Below, piece after piece: positions 51,009 through 57,985 of a stretch of 64,000 bases of DNA; positions within the stretch are counted from its first letter, which is position 1, and each line of letters opens with the position of its first letter. The position numbers were made by a program, and so were the translations under genes. The DNA is from Bacteroidales bacterium (GTDB lineage Bacteria > Bacteroidota > Bacteroidia > Bacteroidales > ML635J-15), in NCBI GenBank assembly GCA_017651185.1, contig JAGCDJ010000049.1, forward strand, positions 1-64,000. Reading direction: 5' to 3'. A model generated the notes under the pieces. It ran no database searches. It was not told where the DNA came from and saw only the letters and a list, made by a program, of their open reading frames with translations.

Positions 51009-51043
51009 AAAAACCGACATTTGTCGTTTATCGTATGATATCC
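51009..51043 (+). repeat. Degenerate copy of the repeated leader element
   Basis: AAAAACCGAC at 51009-51018 and TATGATATCC at 51034-51043 resemble the two ends of the conserved leader found before three downstream genes. The centre differs. As in two of the other copies, 14 bases separate the end from the start codon at 51058. This match could be partly chance. Confidence 0.35.
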
Positions 51044-51057
51044 TAAAAAATTATATA

Positions 51058-51678
51058 ATGAGAGTTTTTGTTTTAACCATTTTGGTTTTTGCGACAATGT
51101 CGATTTCGGCACAGAATGTCAAGGTAAAGGACATTGAAAAGTCACTGGTAAAGATTTCCGACAATGTTTATGTGTCGAAGTACGATGTGAGCAACGAAAT
51201 GTATATGCAGTTCATTTCCGACCTGAAAAACAACGGCAAGAAGGAGTTGTATGCTGCATGTTATCCAGACACTTTAAAATGGCGCAACAAATATGCTTAT
51301 TATGAACCTTTTGTAGAACTATACCACGCGCATCCAGCATATTTCTCATATCCAGTGGTAAATATCGACAAGAAATCGGCAGAAGAATTTTGCAAATGGC
51401 TGACAGAAAATTACAACGGCACGAAAAATCACAAGTATCAAAACATAGAGTTCCGTCTGCCTACCGAAACAGAATGGAAAACTTTTGCAACACAATGCAA
51501 AGAAGAGGTAAAACGCACTGGCGAAGGACTTGGTCCATACGATAATAAAGCCATGACCATTGGCAATGTTTCGGAAATGACATCCGATGGCTCGGCAATG
51601 GGCAACAACTGGGCAGACAAGGAAACTTCAATGCCATCGCCTTGGGTTGGTTTCAGGATTGCTGCGACAACCAAGTAA
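51058..51678 (+). CDS. Secreted FGE-sulfatase (SUMF1)-fold protein, probably non-catalytic
   Basis: 206 residues with a signal peptide (VFVLTILVFATMSISAQ). The fold signatures are YDVSNEMYMQF, HPAYFSYPVVNIDKKSAEEF, LPTETEWKTF and GNVSEMTSDG ending GFRIAA. Formylglycine-generating enzymes need two cysteines in the C-terminal core; none is seen there, and the domain is about 100 residues shorter than an active enzyme. Related GldJ/GldK-type proteins are structural. The start at 51058 fits the signal peptide. Confidence 0.75.
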   Translation: MRVFVLTILVFATMSISAQNVKVKDIEKSLVKISDNVYVSKYDVSNEMYMQFISDLKNNGKKELYAACYPDTLKWRNKYAYYEPFVELYHAHPAYFSYPVVNIDKKSAEEFCKWLTENYNGTKNHKYQNIEFRLPTETEWKTFATQCKEEVKRTGEGLGPYDNKAMTIGNVSEMTSDGSAMGNNWADKETSMPSPWVGFRIAATTK

Positions 51679-51779
51679 GTCGCTTTTGTTTGCATTTGTA
51701 AGAAACATCCATGCAGAAAACAAGGATAAAGTTGTAGAGAATAGGCAATTTTCTGTAACGAACCTGTTGGTAATTTACT

Positions 51780-51787
51780 TACATTTG
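51780..51787 (+). promoter_or_regulatory. -7 element of the first LytTR gene
   Basis: TACATTTG, a full match to TAnnTTTG, lies 17 bases before the start at 51805. The following bases (GCAAGCAAAAA) closely resemble those after the -7 box of the second LytTR gene, so the duplicated promoter is still recognisable. No -33 TTG at normal spacing. Confidence 0.55.
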
Positions 51788-51804
51788 CAAGCAAAAATTG
51801 AACT

Positions 51805-52380
51805 ATGGAAATCTTTCTGACAGTATTATTCAGCGTAATCGGGACAATTGTAATAGTATGCCTGCTGAGCGTAACCATTCCCGACCTTAAATTAATGTTC
51901 AGCCGCAAGGCACGGGCAGAGGAAAAGACAATGAAAATACGCGTTGCCGAACTCGAAGCGAAAGTCGAAACGCTTGAACAGCAACTTGCCGCCTTGCAGC
52001 AGAAGGAGACACACATAGTTTTCAGCGACAAGGACACATCGGGCAAACAACTTCTGAACGTAAGTAACTTGAAGGTAAACGCCTCATCCATAACACATAT
52101 CTCGTCACAGACATTCGAACAATCGGGCTCAGGCGATTCAAGAATCAAGATAATACATTATGCCGACCAGCATAAAACCGATTCTGTCTACAGCAGTTTC
52201 GACTCCATCCTCGAACAACTTGCAGGCAACTTCCTGCAAATCAACAAGAACCAGATAATCAACCTCGACTATATACATAAGGTACAGGGCGAAGAAATAT
52301 ATTTGAAAAATGTTTCCAAGCCGTTTTATGTGTCGGAAGGACGGAAACCTGAATTGGACGCAAGAATAGTAAAGAAATAA
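51805..52380 (+). CDS. Membrane-anchored LytTR-domain regulator, copy A
   Basis: 191 residues: one N-terminal membrane helix (about 4-26), a coiled coil (about 35-70, ELEAKVETLEQQLAALQQKE), and a LytTR DNA-binding domain (about 90-190). The latter has FLQINKNQIINLDYIHKVQG and KPFYVSEGRK. Unlike classic LytTR response regulators it has no receiver domain. Over its LytTR half it is strikingly similar to copy B 2 kb away. It probably activates or represses the neighbouring exported-protein genes from the membrane. Confidence 0.88.
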   Translation: MEIFLTVLFSVIGTIVIVCLLSVTIPDLKLMFSRKARAEEKTMKIRVAELEAKVETLEQQLAALQQKETHIVFSDKDTSGKQLLNVSNLKVNASSITHISSQTFEQSGSGDSRIKIIHYADQHKTDSVYSSFDSILEQLAGNFLQINKNQIINLDYIHKVQGEEIYLKNVSKPFYVSEGRKPELDARIVKK

Positions 52381-52431
52381 AAACGGGATTTGTCATACTG
52401 AACTTGTTTCAGCATCTAAAATCCCGTTTTT
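52380..52431 (+). terminator. Long terminator hairpin with an inner palindrome after LytTR copy A
   Basis: The outer 12-bp stem AAAACGGGATTT / AAATCCCGTTTT (52380-52391 and 52419-52430) encloses a second hairpin, CTGAA-CTTGT-TTCAG at 52398-52412. T residues follow. The inner sequence resembles intergenic palindromes that are repeated in many bacterial genomes. Confidence 0.75.
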
Positions 52432-52529
52432 GACAACATTTATATCCACATAATTACATTTTTTCCAATAATTTTTACACAAATTGACGACTTGTTTTCG
52501 TCAATGAATTTCTATATTCCTTATTTGCT

Positions 52530-52537
52530 GACTTTTG
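52530..52537 (+). promoter_or_regulatory. Probable -7 element of the 77-residue lipoprotein gene
   Basis: GACTTTTG matches TAnnTTTG except for the first base. The context GACTTTTGCGTCCG resembles CACTTTTGCACCG before the gene at 54734. No -33 TTG is found at normal spacing, which would fit an activator-dependent promoter. Confidence 0.4.
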
Positions 52538-52561
52538 CGTCCGTAAATTTTGTTGTAAACT

Positions 52562-52589
52562 AAAAACCGACGGGCCGATGGGATATAAC
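52562..52589 (+). repeat. Repeated leader element, copy 1
   Basis: AAAAACCGACGG, GCCG and ATGGGATATAAC in a row, 14 bases before the start codon at 52604. The 3' part (TCGGC in the other copies) is changed to AGG. It is transcribed if the -7 box upstream is used. Confidence 0.8.
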
Positions 52590-52603
52590 AGGTGAAAAAG
52601 GAA

Positions 52604-52837
52604 ATGAAAAAAATATTATTTGGAATTTTTGTTATTGCGGGACTATTAGGTATGTCATCATGCCATAAGTATTGCCAGTGCAAATATTATGAGTCAGGTG
52701 TCGTTGTAGTTGAAGATGAAGTTGAAGATGTTTCTGGAATTTACAAGAACTGTACGGAATATACAATAGATCTTCATAATGCAGACCCCAACTATAATGG
52801 AGAAAATAAGACAGGTTGGTATTGTTACAAATATTAA
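52604..52837 (+). CDS. Small lipoprotein of unknown function (77 residues)
   Basis: A signal with lipobox (LLGMSSC) then a short mature part rich in Tyr, Asp, Glu and Cys (CHKYCQCKYYE...). Two or three cysteines near the lipid anchor and one later could form disulfides. The ATG at 52604 is preferred to the GTG at 52592 because it keeps the 14-base spacing from the leader element seen in the other copies. No family is recognised. Confidence 0.7.
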   Translation: MKKILFGIFVIAGLLGMSSCHKYCQCKYYESGVVVVEDEVEDVSGIYKNCTEYTIDLHNADPNYNGENKTGWYCYKY

Positions 52838-52884
52838 ATAACTATGCAAATCTGACACAAATATATTACATAAAAAAAATATTG

Positions 52885-52892
52885 TAAATTTG
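52885..52892 (+). promoter_or_regulatory. -7 element of the 271-residue secreted protein gene
   Basis: TAAATTTG matches TAnnTTTG exactly. No TTG at 19-21 bases upstream. The leader from about 52900 to 52964 contains the conserved element. Confidence 0.5.
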
Positions 52893-52920
52893 CACTGCCT
52901 ATAATTAAAGTATTACTAAT

Positions 52921-52955
52921 AAAAACCGATGGTGCCGGATGGGATATAACTCGGC
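52921..52955 (+). repeat. Repeated leader element, copy 2
   Basis: AAAAACCGATGG, GCCGG, ATGGGATATAAC, TCGGC. GCCGG can pair with TCGGC (five pairs including G-U) round a 12-base loop. It ends 14 bases (from ATATAAC) before the start at 52965. Confidence 0.85.
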
Positions 52956-52964
52956 TTATGCGAA

Positions 52965-53780
52965 ATGAGAACGATGAGAATTATTGCTTTTTGCATATTG
53001 GCAATGTTCTTTTTAAACGGGGTTTATGCTCAAGATGAAAAACCTGTAATTGATTGCAATTATGAAATGCCAGCGTTTAGCGACAATTCGGCATTGATGA
53101 TTGATGCCCGCAAGGTTTCCGACAAATTTGGTAATGGTTCCAAAGTCGTTGGATTCAATTTCAAGATTGTCAACTATTCTAAGTACAAATCAATACAATT
53201 CGAGGTTTTCGTACATTCTCCTTTGACACAAAAATGGGAGAGTCTTGGAAATGAAACACTTCCTGGCTTTGACGCAGATGCTAACTTTGGCAAGAAATTC
53301 ACTGATTTGGGAATGTACCGCTACTACGCCGTAGTGACAAAGGATGCTAGCAAGTACGATTTCAAGGTGGATAAAGGTTTGAGTAAAATCGAAGTTCTAG
53401 TTTACACCAAAGGTGCAGATATGACACAACAACCACTGCCACATCATGATGCCTCAGGCGCTTATGTGTTTACCTCAAAGAAACTTCCAAGAGGAGCAAG
53501 CGAAAACATAAGAATGGTTAACAATTCGACGCAACAGACATTGAATATAGGTATATACGGTTGGGACAAAAAGAATTACGAATGGATTAAAATAGCTGGT
53601 CTTGCAGCACAGGCAGGTCAGAAAAAACCTACAGTTTTTGAGGCCGACAACAAAAAAATTCATTTCTCAAAATTCGACTATTTGTCAATAGCAGTACCCG
53701 ATGGAAAGAAATACGATTACATTTTCCGCGAGGATCACGAAGACTGGGAGATAGATGTTAGCGACCATATGGGCAACTAA
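52965..53780 (+). CDS. Secreted protein of unknown function (271 residues)
   Basis: A signal peptide (IIAFCILAMFFLNGVYAQ) and a mature part of probably two beta-rich domains: VVGFNFKIVNYSKYKSIQFE begins one, and ASENIRMVNNSTQQTLNIGI the other, with similar strand patterns. No enzyme motif or known domain was recognised. The start at 52965 keeps the fixed spacing from the leader element; a Met three codons in is also possible. A terminator lies 40 bases after the gene. Confidence 0.75.
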   Translation: MRTMRIIAFCILAMFFLNGVYAQDEKPVIDCNYEMPAFSDNSALMIDARKVSDKFGNGSKVVGFNFKIVNYSKYKSIQFEVFVHSPLTQKWESLGNETLPGFDADANFGKKFTDLGMYRYYAVVTKDASKYDFKVDKGLSKIEVLVYTKGADMTQQPLPHHDASGAYVFTSKKLPRGASENIRMVNNSTQQTLNIGIYGWDKKNYEWIKIAGLAAQAGQKKPTVFEADNKKIHFSKFDYLSIAVPDGKKYDYIFREDHEDWEIDVSDHMGN

Positions 53781-53820
53781 TCTTGAATAAAAAAGCGGTC
53801 ATTAGCTAAACCTAAATATG

Positions 53821-53866
53821 CAAGGAAGGAATATTATCGTTTAGATAGTATTCCTTCCTTGTTTTT
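53821..53866 (+). terminator. Rho-independent terminator after the secreted protein gene
   Basis: A 13-bp perfect stem CAAGGAAGGAATA / TATTCCTTCCTTG (53821-53833 and 53849-53861) with a 15-base loop, followed by TTTTT. Confidence 0.88.
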
Positions 53867-53931
53867 GTATCCAGAGGATAATAAGTCACGAAACATAACT
53901 TATTTGTAATTACAAGCGCGTTTTTTGCTAA

Positions 53932-53960
53932 TTGCAATCATGCGATTTTGCTTATTTTTG
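53932..53960 (+). promoter_or_regulatory. Promoter of the second LytTR gene
   Basis: TTG at 53932-53934, 18 bases, then TATTTTTG at 53953-53960, a full match to the -7 consensus. A perfect palindrome TTGTAATTACAA lies just upstream at 53904-53915 and might be an operator. Confidence 0.65.
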
Positions 53961-53974
53961 CAAACAAAAAAGTT

Positions 53975-54556
53975 ATGTTCGATACTATTCTAAACATTTC
54001 GTTAGTTCTATTATTTTTCACGCTTTCAATATTCTTTATAGCGGTAACATTCCCAACCATAAGGGATTTCGTAAGGGGCAAAAAGAATGACAGCAACAGC
54101 GACGAAGCGCTTTCTCGCCGATTATCCGACATGGAATCGCGACTAAATGCACTTGAGCAGCAGTTGTCCGTTTCAAAGGAAATGCACATTGTTGTAAACG
54201 AAAAGGAAGAGCAATCGAAACAACTGCTTAACCTCAACAACTTGAAAATCAAGGCAACATCAATTTCATACATAGCATCTCAAGTGTTTGAAATTCCAGA
54301 AGGCGGAGATTCAAGAATAAAGGTAATCCACTATTCCGGCACAACTAAGACCGATTCCGTTTACAGCACTTTCGACGCAATACTCGAGCAACTTTCGGGC
54401 AACTTCATGCAAATCAACAAGAACCAGATTGTAAACCTCGACAAGATACACAAGATTCAAGGCAACGAAATTTATCTTGCAGGAATGTCGAAGCCATTTT
54501 ACGTATCGGAAAACCGCAAGGATGAATTCGATGTAAGAATCGGAAAAATCAATTAG
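53975..54556 (+). CDS. Membrane-anchored LytTR-domain regulator, copy B
   Basis: 193 residues with the same plan as copy A: one membrane helix (about 5-26), a coiled coil (about 38-72), and LytTR (about 90-190) containing FMQINKNQIVNLDKIHKIQG and KPFYVSENRKDEF. Identity to copy A is high in the LytTR half and low in the coiled coil. The start at 53975 matches the copy A N-terminus; a frame opening at 53948 runs through the -7 box. It precedes the 160-residue lipoprotein gene. Confidence 0.88.
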   Translation: MFDTILNISLVLLFFTLSIFFIAVTFPTIRDFVRGKKNDSNSDEALSRRLSDMESRLNALEQQLSVSKEMHIVVNEKEEQSKQLLNLNNLKIKATSISYIASQVFEIPEGGDSRIKVIHYSGTTKTDSVYSTFDAILEQLSGNFMQINKNQIVNLDKIHKIQGNEIYLAGMSKPFYVSENRKDEFDVRIGKIN

Positions 54557-54622
54557 CCACTTGTCATTCGTAAATTGCAAATTACAAATTGCCACCCTCA
54601 AATATCGTTTTTGAGGCATCAG

Positions 54623-54656
54623 ATTACAAGCACCACATTACATTCGTGTAATTACA
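54623..54656 (+). repeat. Three ATTACA direct repeats spaced 14 bp apart
   Basis: ATTACA occurs at 54623-54628, 54637-54642 and 54651-54656, a regular 14-base period; the last is inside the palindrome TGTAATTACA (54647-54656), like the one upstream of LytTR copy B. They end 2 bases before the probable -7 box. They could be operator sites for the LytTR proteins, which generally bind pairs of direct repeats. In A/T-rich DNA chance cannot be excluded. Confidence 0.4.
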
Positions 54657-54657
54657 A

Positions 54658-54665
54658 CACTTTTG
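54658..54665 (+). promoter_or_regulatory. Probable -7 element of the 160-residue lipoprotein gene
   Basis: CACTTTTG matches TAnnTTTG except for the first base, with GCACCG following. No -33 box; the ATTACA repeats stand in that position. Confidence 0.4.
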
Positions 54666-54688
54666 CACCGTCAAACGAATTATTAATT

Positions 54689-54723
54689 TAAAACCGACGG
54701 AGCCGCATGGTATATAACTCGGC
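54689..54723 (+). repeat. Repeated leader element, copy 3
   Basis: TAAAACCGACGG, AGCCG, CATGG, TATATAACTCGGC. Four pairs GCCG / CGGC are possible, as in copy 2. From the end of ATATAAC to the start codon at 54734 there are 15 bases. Confidence 0.85.
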
Positions 54724-54733
54724 ATGATGTAAA

Positions 54734-55216
54734 ATGAAAAAAAGTGTATTTTTTATTGTTGGTGTGATTGTGGCAATGTTCTTAGCTTCGGGATGCACAA
54801 AAGTTGTTACACAAAGCACAATTTACGAAGCCAGCGTTGCATTCAATGATGCTACAGGCAAACAGCAATCAACACAAAGTTATACTGAACTCAAAGGTCA
54901 GTTTTCGCAATCGGATGCAGTTTTGGTTTACATGAAAATCGCAAACGTTTCTGGCGATGATTTGTGGATGCCACTACCGCTTATTAATGGCAATGAACTT
55001 TTCGAGTACGCATTTACCGACAATGGTATCTTCGCTTTCACTGCCGATGCCGGCAATGGCTACACTTGGTCAAATAACTTCACCAACACCTATAGAATAA
55101 TCAAGATCCCGAGAACAGCTTTGGTAACAAAATCGGCTGGCAGCGTTAATACTATGGATTACAATGAAGTAATGAAAGAATACGACTTGTATGATGCTCC
55201 GATTATCCGCAAGTAG
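54734..55216 (+). CDS. Lipoprotein of unknown function (160 residues)
   Basis: The signal (VFFIVGVIVAMFLASGC) has a clear lipobox. The mature part is probably beta-rich with no known motif; phrases include VLVYMKIANVSGDDLWMPLP and AFTADAGNGYTWSNNF. It is unrelated by eye to the 77- and 271-residue neighbours, although it shares their leader. It follows LytTR copy B and is closed by a terminator. Confidence 0.75.
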   Translation: MKKSVFFIVGVIVAMFLASGCTKVVTQSTIYEASVAFNDATGKQQSTQSYTELKGQFSQSDAVLVYMKIANVSGDDLWMPLPLINGNELFEYAFTDNGIFAFTADAGNGYTWSNNFTNTYRIIKIPRTALVTKSAGSVNTMDYNEVMKEYDLYDAPIIRK

Positions 55217-55240
55217 TATATAGATTGATTAGCAAAAAAC

Positions 55241-55274
55241 AAACGGCGGGAATGAAAATCATTCTCGCCGTTTT
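55241..55274. terminator. Bidirectional terminator between the lipoprotein and nifU-like genes
   Basis: A 15-bp stem AAACGGCGGGAATGA / TCATTCTCGCCGTTT with one G-U pair and a 3-base loop, A/T-flanked on both sides, lies between convergent genes. Confidence 0.88.
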
Positions 55275-55294
55275 ATAATTTTGTCCAGCTGAAA

Positions 55295-55525
55295 TTATAT
55301 AGCCACAACTTCCTTAACCTGCGGAACATCGGTCTTGAGTTTGTCCTCTACACCAAGTTTCAAGGTCTGGATACGATAAGGGCACGAACCGCAAGCACCT
55401 TGCAACCTTACCTTTACGGTAAAATCCGGAGTTACTTCAATAAGTTCAATGTCACCGCCATCCTGCTGAAGAAACGGCTTTATCTCGTCAATAGATGCTT
55501 GGATTTTCTTTACTATTTCTTCCAT
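55295..55525 (-). CDS. NifU C-terminal-like iron-sulfur scaffold protein
   Basis: 76 residues of the NifU C-terminal (Nfu) domain. GACGSCPYRIQTLKLGVED carries the CxxC pair that holds a transient [4Fe-4S] cluster in a dimer, and FLQQDGGDIELIEV precedes it. It donates clusters to target proteins. The neighbouring mrp gene (23 bases upstream) encodes another cluster carrier. Confidence 0.95.
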   Translation of the reverse strand: MEEIVKKIQASIDEIKPFLQQDGGDIELIEVTPDFTVKVRLQGACGSCPYRIQTLKLGVEDKLKTDVPQVKEVVAI

Positions 55526-55548
55526 ATTGAAAATTATTTATGTGAATA

Positions 55549-56643
55549 CTACTTTGTTTCAACCATTTTTGTCGGAGGCAAGGTAGCATTGCGCTTTTCC
55601 ACTGCCTTAACCAAATTTCCTGCAAGCTGTGCAAACAACTTTCCTACTATGCTTGCAAACTCCATTGATGCCGGCATACCATTGTCGCCACTGTCGCAGA
55701 TAGACTTCACGATAGGAATTTGTCCGAGCAATTCGGTGTCCATTGCCTTGGCGAGTTCTACGCCACCGTCCTTGCCAAACAAATAATACTTGTTTTCAGG
55801 CAATTCGGCTGGTGTAAACCATGACATATTCTCGACAATACCAAGAATCGGCACATTTATGTCCTTTGTGCGGAACAACGAAACCGCCTTGCGTGCATCG
55901 GCTATTGCCACCTGCTGCGGTGTACAAACGACTACAACGCCAGTAACTGGAACCGTCTGAACCAAAGTAAGATGTATGTCGCCTGTTCCTGGAGGCATAT
56001 CGAAAAGCAAGTAGTCAAGTTCACCCCACTTAGTATTCTGTATGAACTGCCTCATAACGCCTGCCGCCATAGGACCGCGCCAGATTGCAGCACTACCAGG
56101 AGCAACAAAGTAACCTACCGAAAGCAATTTTATTCCGTACTGCTCAACAGGCATAATGATTTCGCGACCTTCGGCATCGGCTTCGGCCATTGGCTGGGCA
56201 TCCTCTGTATTGAACATCTTTGGAACGCTCGGACCAAAAATATCAGCATCAAGCAAACCAACCTTGTAACCTTTCTGCGCCAACGAAATTGCAAGGTTTA
56301 CGGCAACAGTCGACTTTCCTACACCACCCTTGCCACCTGCAACGGCAATGATGTTCTTTACCTTGCCAACGCCACATTCAGCGGGTTTTGCTTTTACCTC
56401 CTTCGGCTTTACCTTTGTGGTTATGTTTACCACTACATCACCGAAATGAGCCTCCAAAGCATCTTTCACATCGCGCCTAATTGATGCCAGGAACGGATCG
56501 GTCGCCTTTGTGAACAAAAGAGTTACATTTATTTCTTTTCCATCAATTTCAATGTCACCAATCATGCCTTCGGCTTCGAGCGGTTTACCCGTTTCGGGAT
56601 AGCACACAGCACCAAGGACTTCTATAATATCTTCCCTATTCAT
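55549..56643 (-). CDS. Mrp/ApbC-family iron-sulfur carrier ATPase
   Basis: 364 residues. An N-terminal DUF59 domain (about 1-80) precedes a P-loop NTPase with the deviant Walker A GGKGGVGKST near residue 105, DADIFGPSVPKMF and DYLLFDMPPGTGD. The CxxC pair used by some family members for cluster binding is not obvious near the end. The start at 56643 (MNREDIIEVLG) is used; a start eight codons earlier falls in the promoter. Confidence 0.93.
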   Translation of the reverse strand: MNREDIIEVLGAVCYPETGKPLEAEGMIGDIEIDGKEINVTLLFTKATDPFLASIRRDVKDALEAHFGDVVVNITTKVKPKEVKAKPAECGVGKVKNIIAVAGGKGGVGKSTVAVNLAISLAQKGYKVGLLDADIFGPSVPKMFNTEDAQPMAEADAEGREIIMPVEQYGIKLLSVGYFVAPGSAAIWRGPMAAGVMRQFIQNTKWGELDYLLFDMPPGTGDIHLTLVQTVPVTGVVVVCTPQQVAIADARKAVSLFRTKDINVPILGIVENMSWFTPAELPENKYYLFGKDGGVELAKAMDTELLGQIPIVKSICDSGDNGMPASMEFASIVGKLFAQLAGNLVKAVEKRNATLPPTKMVETK

Positions 56644-56664
56644 TACAAATGTTTTTAATGTTTG

Positions 56665-56694
56665 CAAAAGTAAACATTAAAAACCTATCCACAA
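56665..56694 (-). promoter_or_regulatory. Promoter of the mrp-nifU operon
   Basis: On the minus strand TTG at 56694-56692, 19 bases, then TACTTTTG at 56672-56665. Both boxes and the spacing are ideal. The predicted transcript starts about 15 bases before the mrp start. Confidence 0.8.
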
Positions 56695-56708
56695 AATGTT
56701 TTTGGTGA

Positions 56709-57239
56709 CTACTCCAAATACAACTCTATAAGTCCTTCGGGAGCATTTATGTAAACTTCCTGCTTGTCGTCGTTAATGTCAACGACAATTTCCTCTGTGT
56801 ATGGAATTATTATTGTCTTACCGTTGAAGTCGGTTTCAAAAACTGGATTTCCTGGAATCAGGTTGAAATCCACGATTTCGCCCACATATCCGTGATGTGC
56901 ATCGAAAACCTTGTAGCCAATGAGGTCCATTTCCTCATCGTATTCCTCATCGTCCTGCACATCATCGGCAAAGACTAGCACCTTACAACCCACATATTTT
57001 TCGGCAGTTTCGGCAGCATCTATGTATCTAAACTTTGTGGCAACATATCCACCCGAATTTTTGTAGCCCTCTACAAAAAAAGGAACCGGTATCCCTTCAA
57101 TAAGTAGGAATACCGGTATTTCTTCATCGAACAAGTCCTCGGAGAAACTGCTGTTGAACTTTATGCTGACATGACCATTAAGTCCGTATGTCTTTGCAAC
57201 TTGCGCAATCTCGACGAGTTCCTTGTTGTCAAACAGCAT
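56709..57239 (-). CDS. rimM: Ribosome maturation factor RimM
   Basis: 176 residues. The N-terminal GTYGLNGHVSIKF-like segment (KTYGLNGHVSIKFNSSF) and the C-terminal PRC-barrel ending VVDINDDKQEVYINAPEGLI match RimM, which binds S19 in the maturing 30S head. It follows rpsP by 3 bases, the standard pairing. Confidence 0.95.
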   Translation of the reverse strand: MLFDNKELVEIAQVAKTYGLNGHVSIKFNSSFSEDLFDEEIPVFLLIEGIPVPFFVEGYKNSGGYVATKFRYIDAAETAEKYVGCKVLVFADDVQDDEEYDEEMDLIGYKVFDAHHGYVGEIVDFNLIPGNPVFETDFNGKTIIIPYTEEIVVDINDDKQEVYINAPEGLIELYLE

Positions 57240-57242
57240 AGC

Positions 57243-57800
57243 TTATTCTGCTGGAGTTTCAGCTGGAGCTTCTGCAGTTTCGTCTGCACCTTCAGCCTCA
57301 GCAGCTGCTGCCTTTGCTTCTGCCTCGAGAGCAGCCATTGCTTCAGCACGCTTCTTTGCGATAGCTTCTGCTCTTTGTTCCTTAACCTTGGTTTCTGCTT
57401 CAAGTCTAGCCTTTTCGTCAGCCTTCTTAGCTGCTGCGAGTTCGCTTCTCTTGTTGCTAACCTTGATGTTCTTTTCGTCCATCCATGCATTGAAACGTCT
57501 TTCTGCTTCTGCTTCGTTGAAAGCACCCTTCTTAACGCCTTCGAGCAAGTGTTTCTTCATCAAAACACCCTTGTACGAAAGAATGCGCCTTACGGTTTCG
57601 GTTGGCTGTGCGCCCTTCTGGAGCCATGCCAATGCAGAATCGAAGTTCAATTCGATTGTTGCAGGATTTGTCATCGGATTGTAGGTTCCGAGTTTTTCAA
57701 TAAATCTACCATCACGTGGTGATCTGCTGTCGGCAACGACGATGTGGTAGAATGCTCTTGCCTTACGACCGTGCCTTGAAAGTCTTACTTTTACTGACAT
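57243..57800 (-). CDS. rpsP: 30S ribosomal protein S16 with Ala/Glu-rich extension
   Basis: 185 residues, about twice the E. coli length. The first 80 are S16 proper ([37 protein letters not shown]). The remainder is a Lys/Ala/Glu-rich helical tail ending EAPAETPAE, usual for Bacteroidota. The gene starts the rpsP-rimM transcript. Confidence 0.97.
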   Translation of the reverse strand: MSVKVRLSRHGRKARAFYHIVVADSRSPRDGRFIEKLGTYNPMTNPATIELNFDSALAWLQKGAQPTETVRRILSYKGVLMKKHLLEGVKKGAFNEAEAERRFNAWMDEKNIKVSNKRSELAAAKKADEKARLEAETKVKEQRAEAIAKKRAEAMAALEAEAKAAAAEAEGADETAEAPAETPAE

Positions 57801-57856
57801 AAAACATTAATTTTTAATAAATAAACTAAAACTCGCAGTTACCCGAACTGCGGGCG

Positions 57857-57864
57857 CAAAAGTA
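57857..57864 (-). promoter_or_regulatory. -7 element of rpsP-rimM
   Basis: TACTTTTG on the minus strand matches TAnnTTTG, about 57 bases before the rpsP start. No clear -33 TTG. The 185-base gap to 57985 shows no gene. Confidence 0.5.
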
Positions 57865-57985
57865 CAACATTTTTCTGAATCGTCTAATCTTTTTACAAAA
57901 AACTTTCACAATAAAATTTAGCCACTGAATATGACTAAAAAAAGGGGCGATTTTCTACCCTATTAGTTTGATTAATAGTATATAT

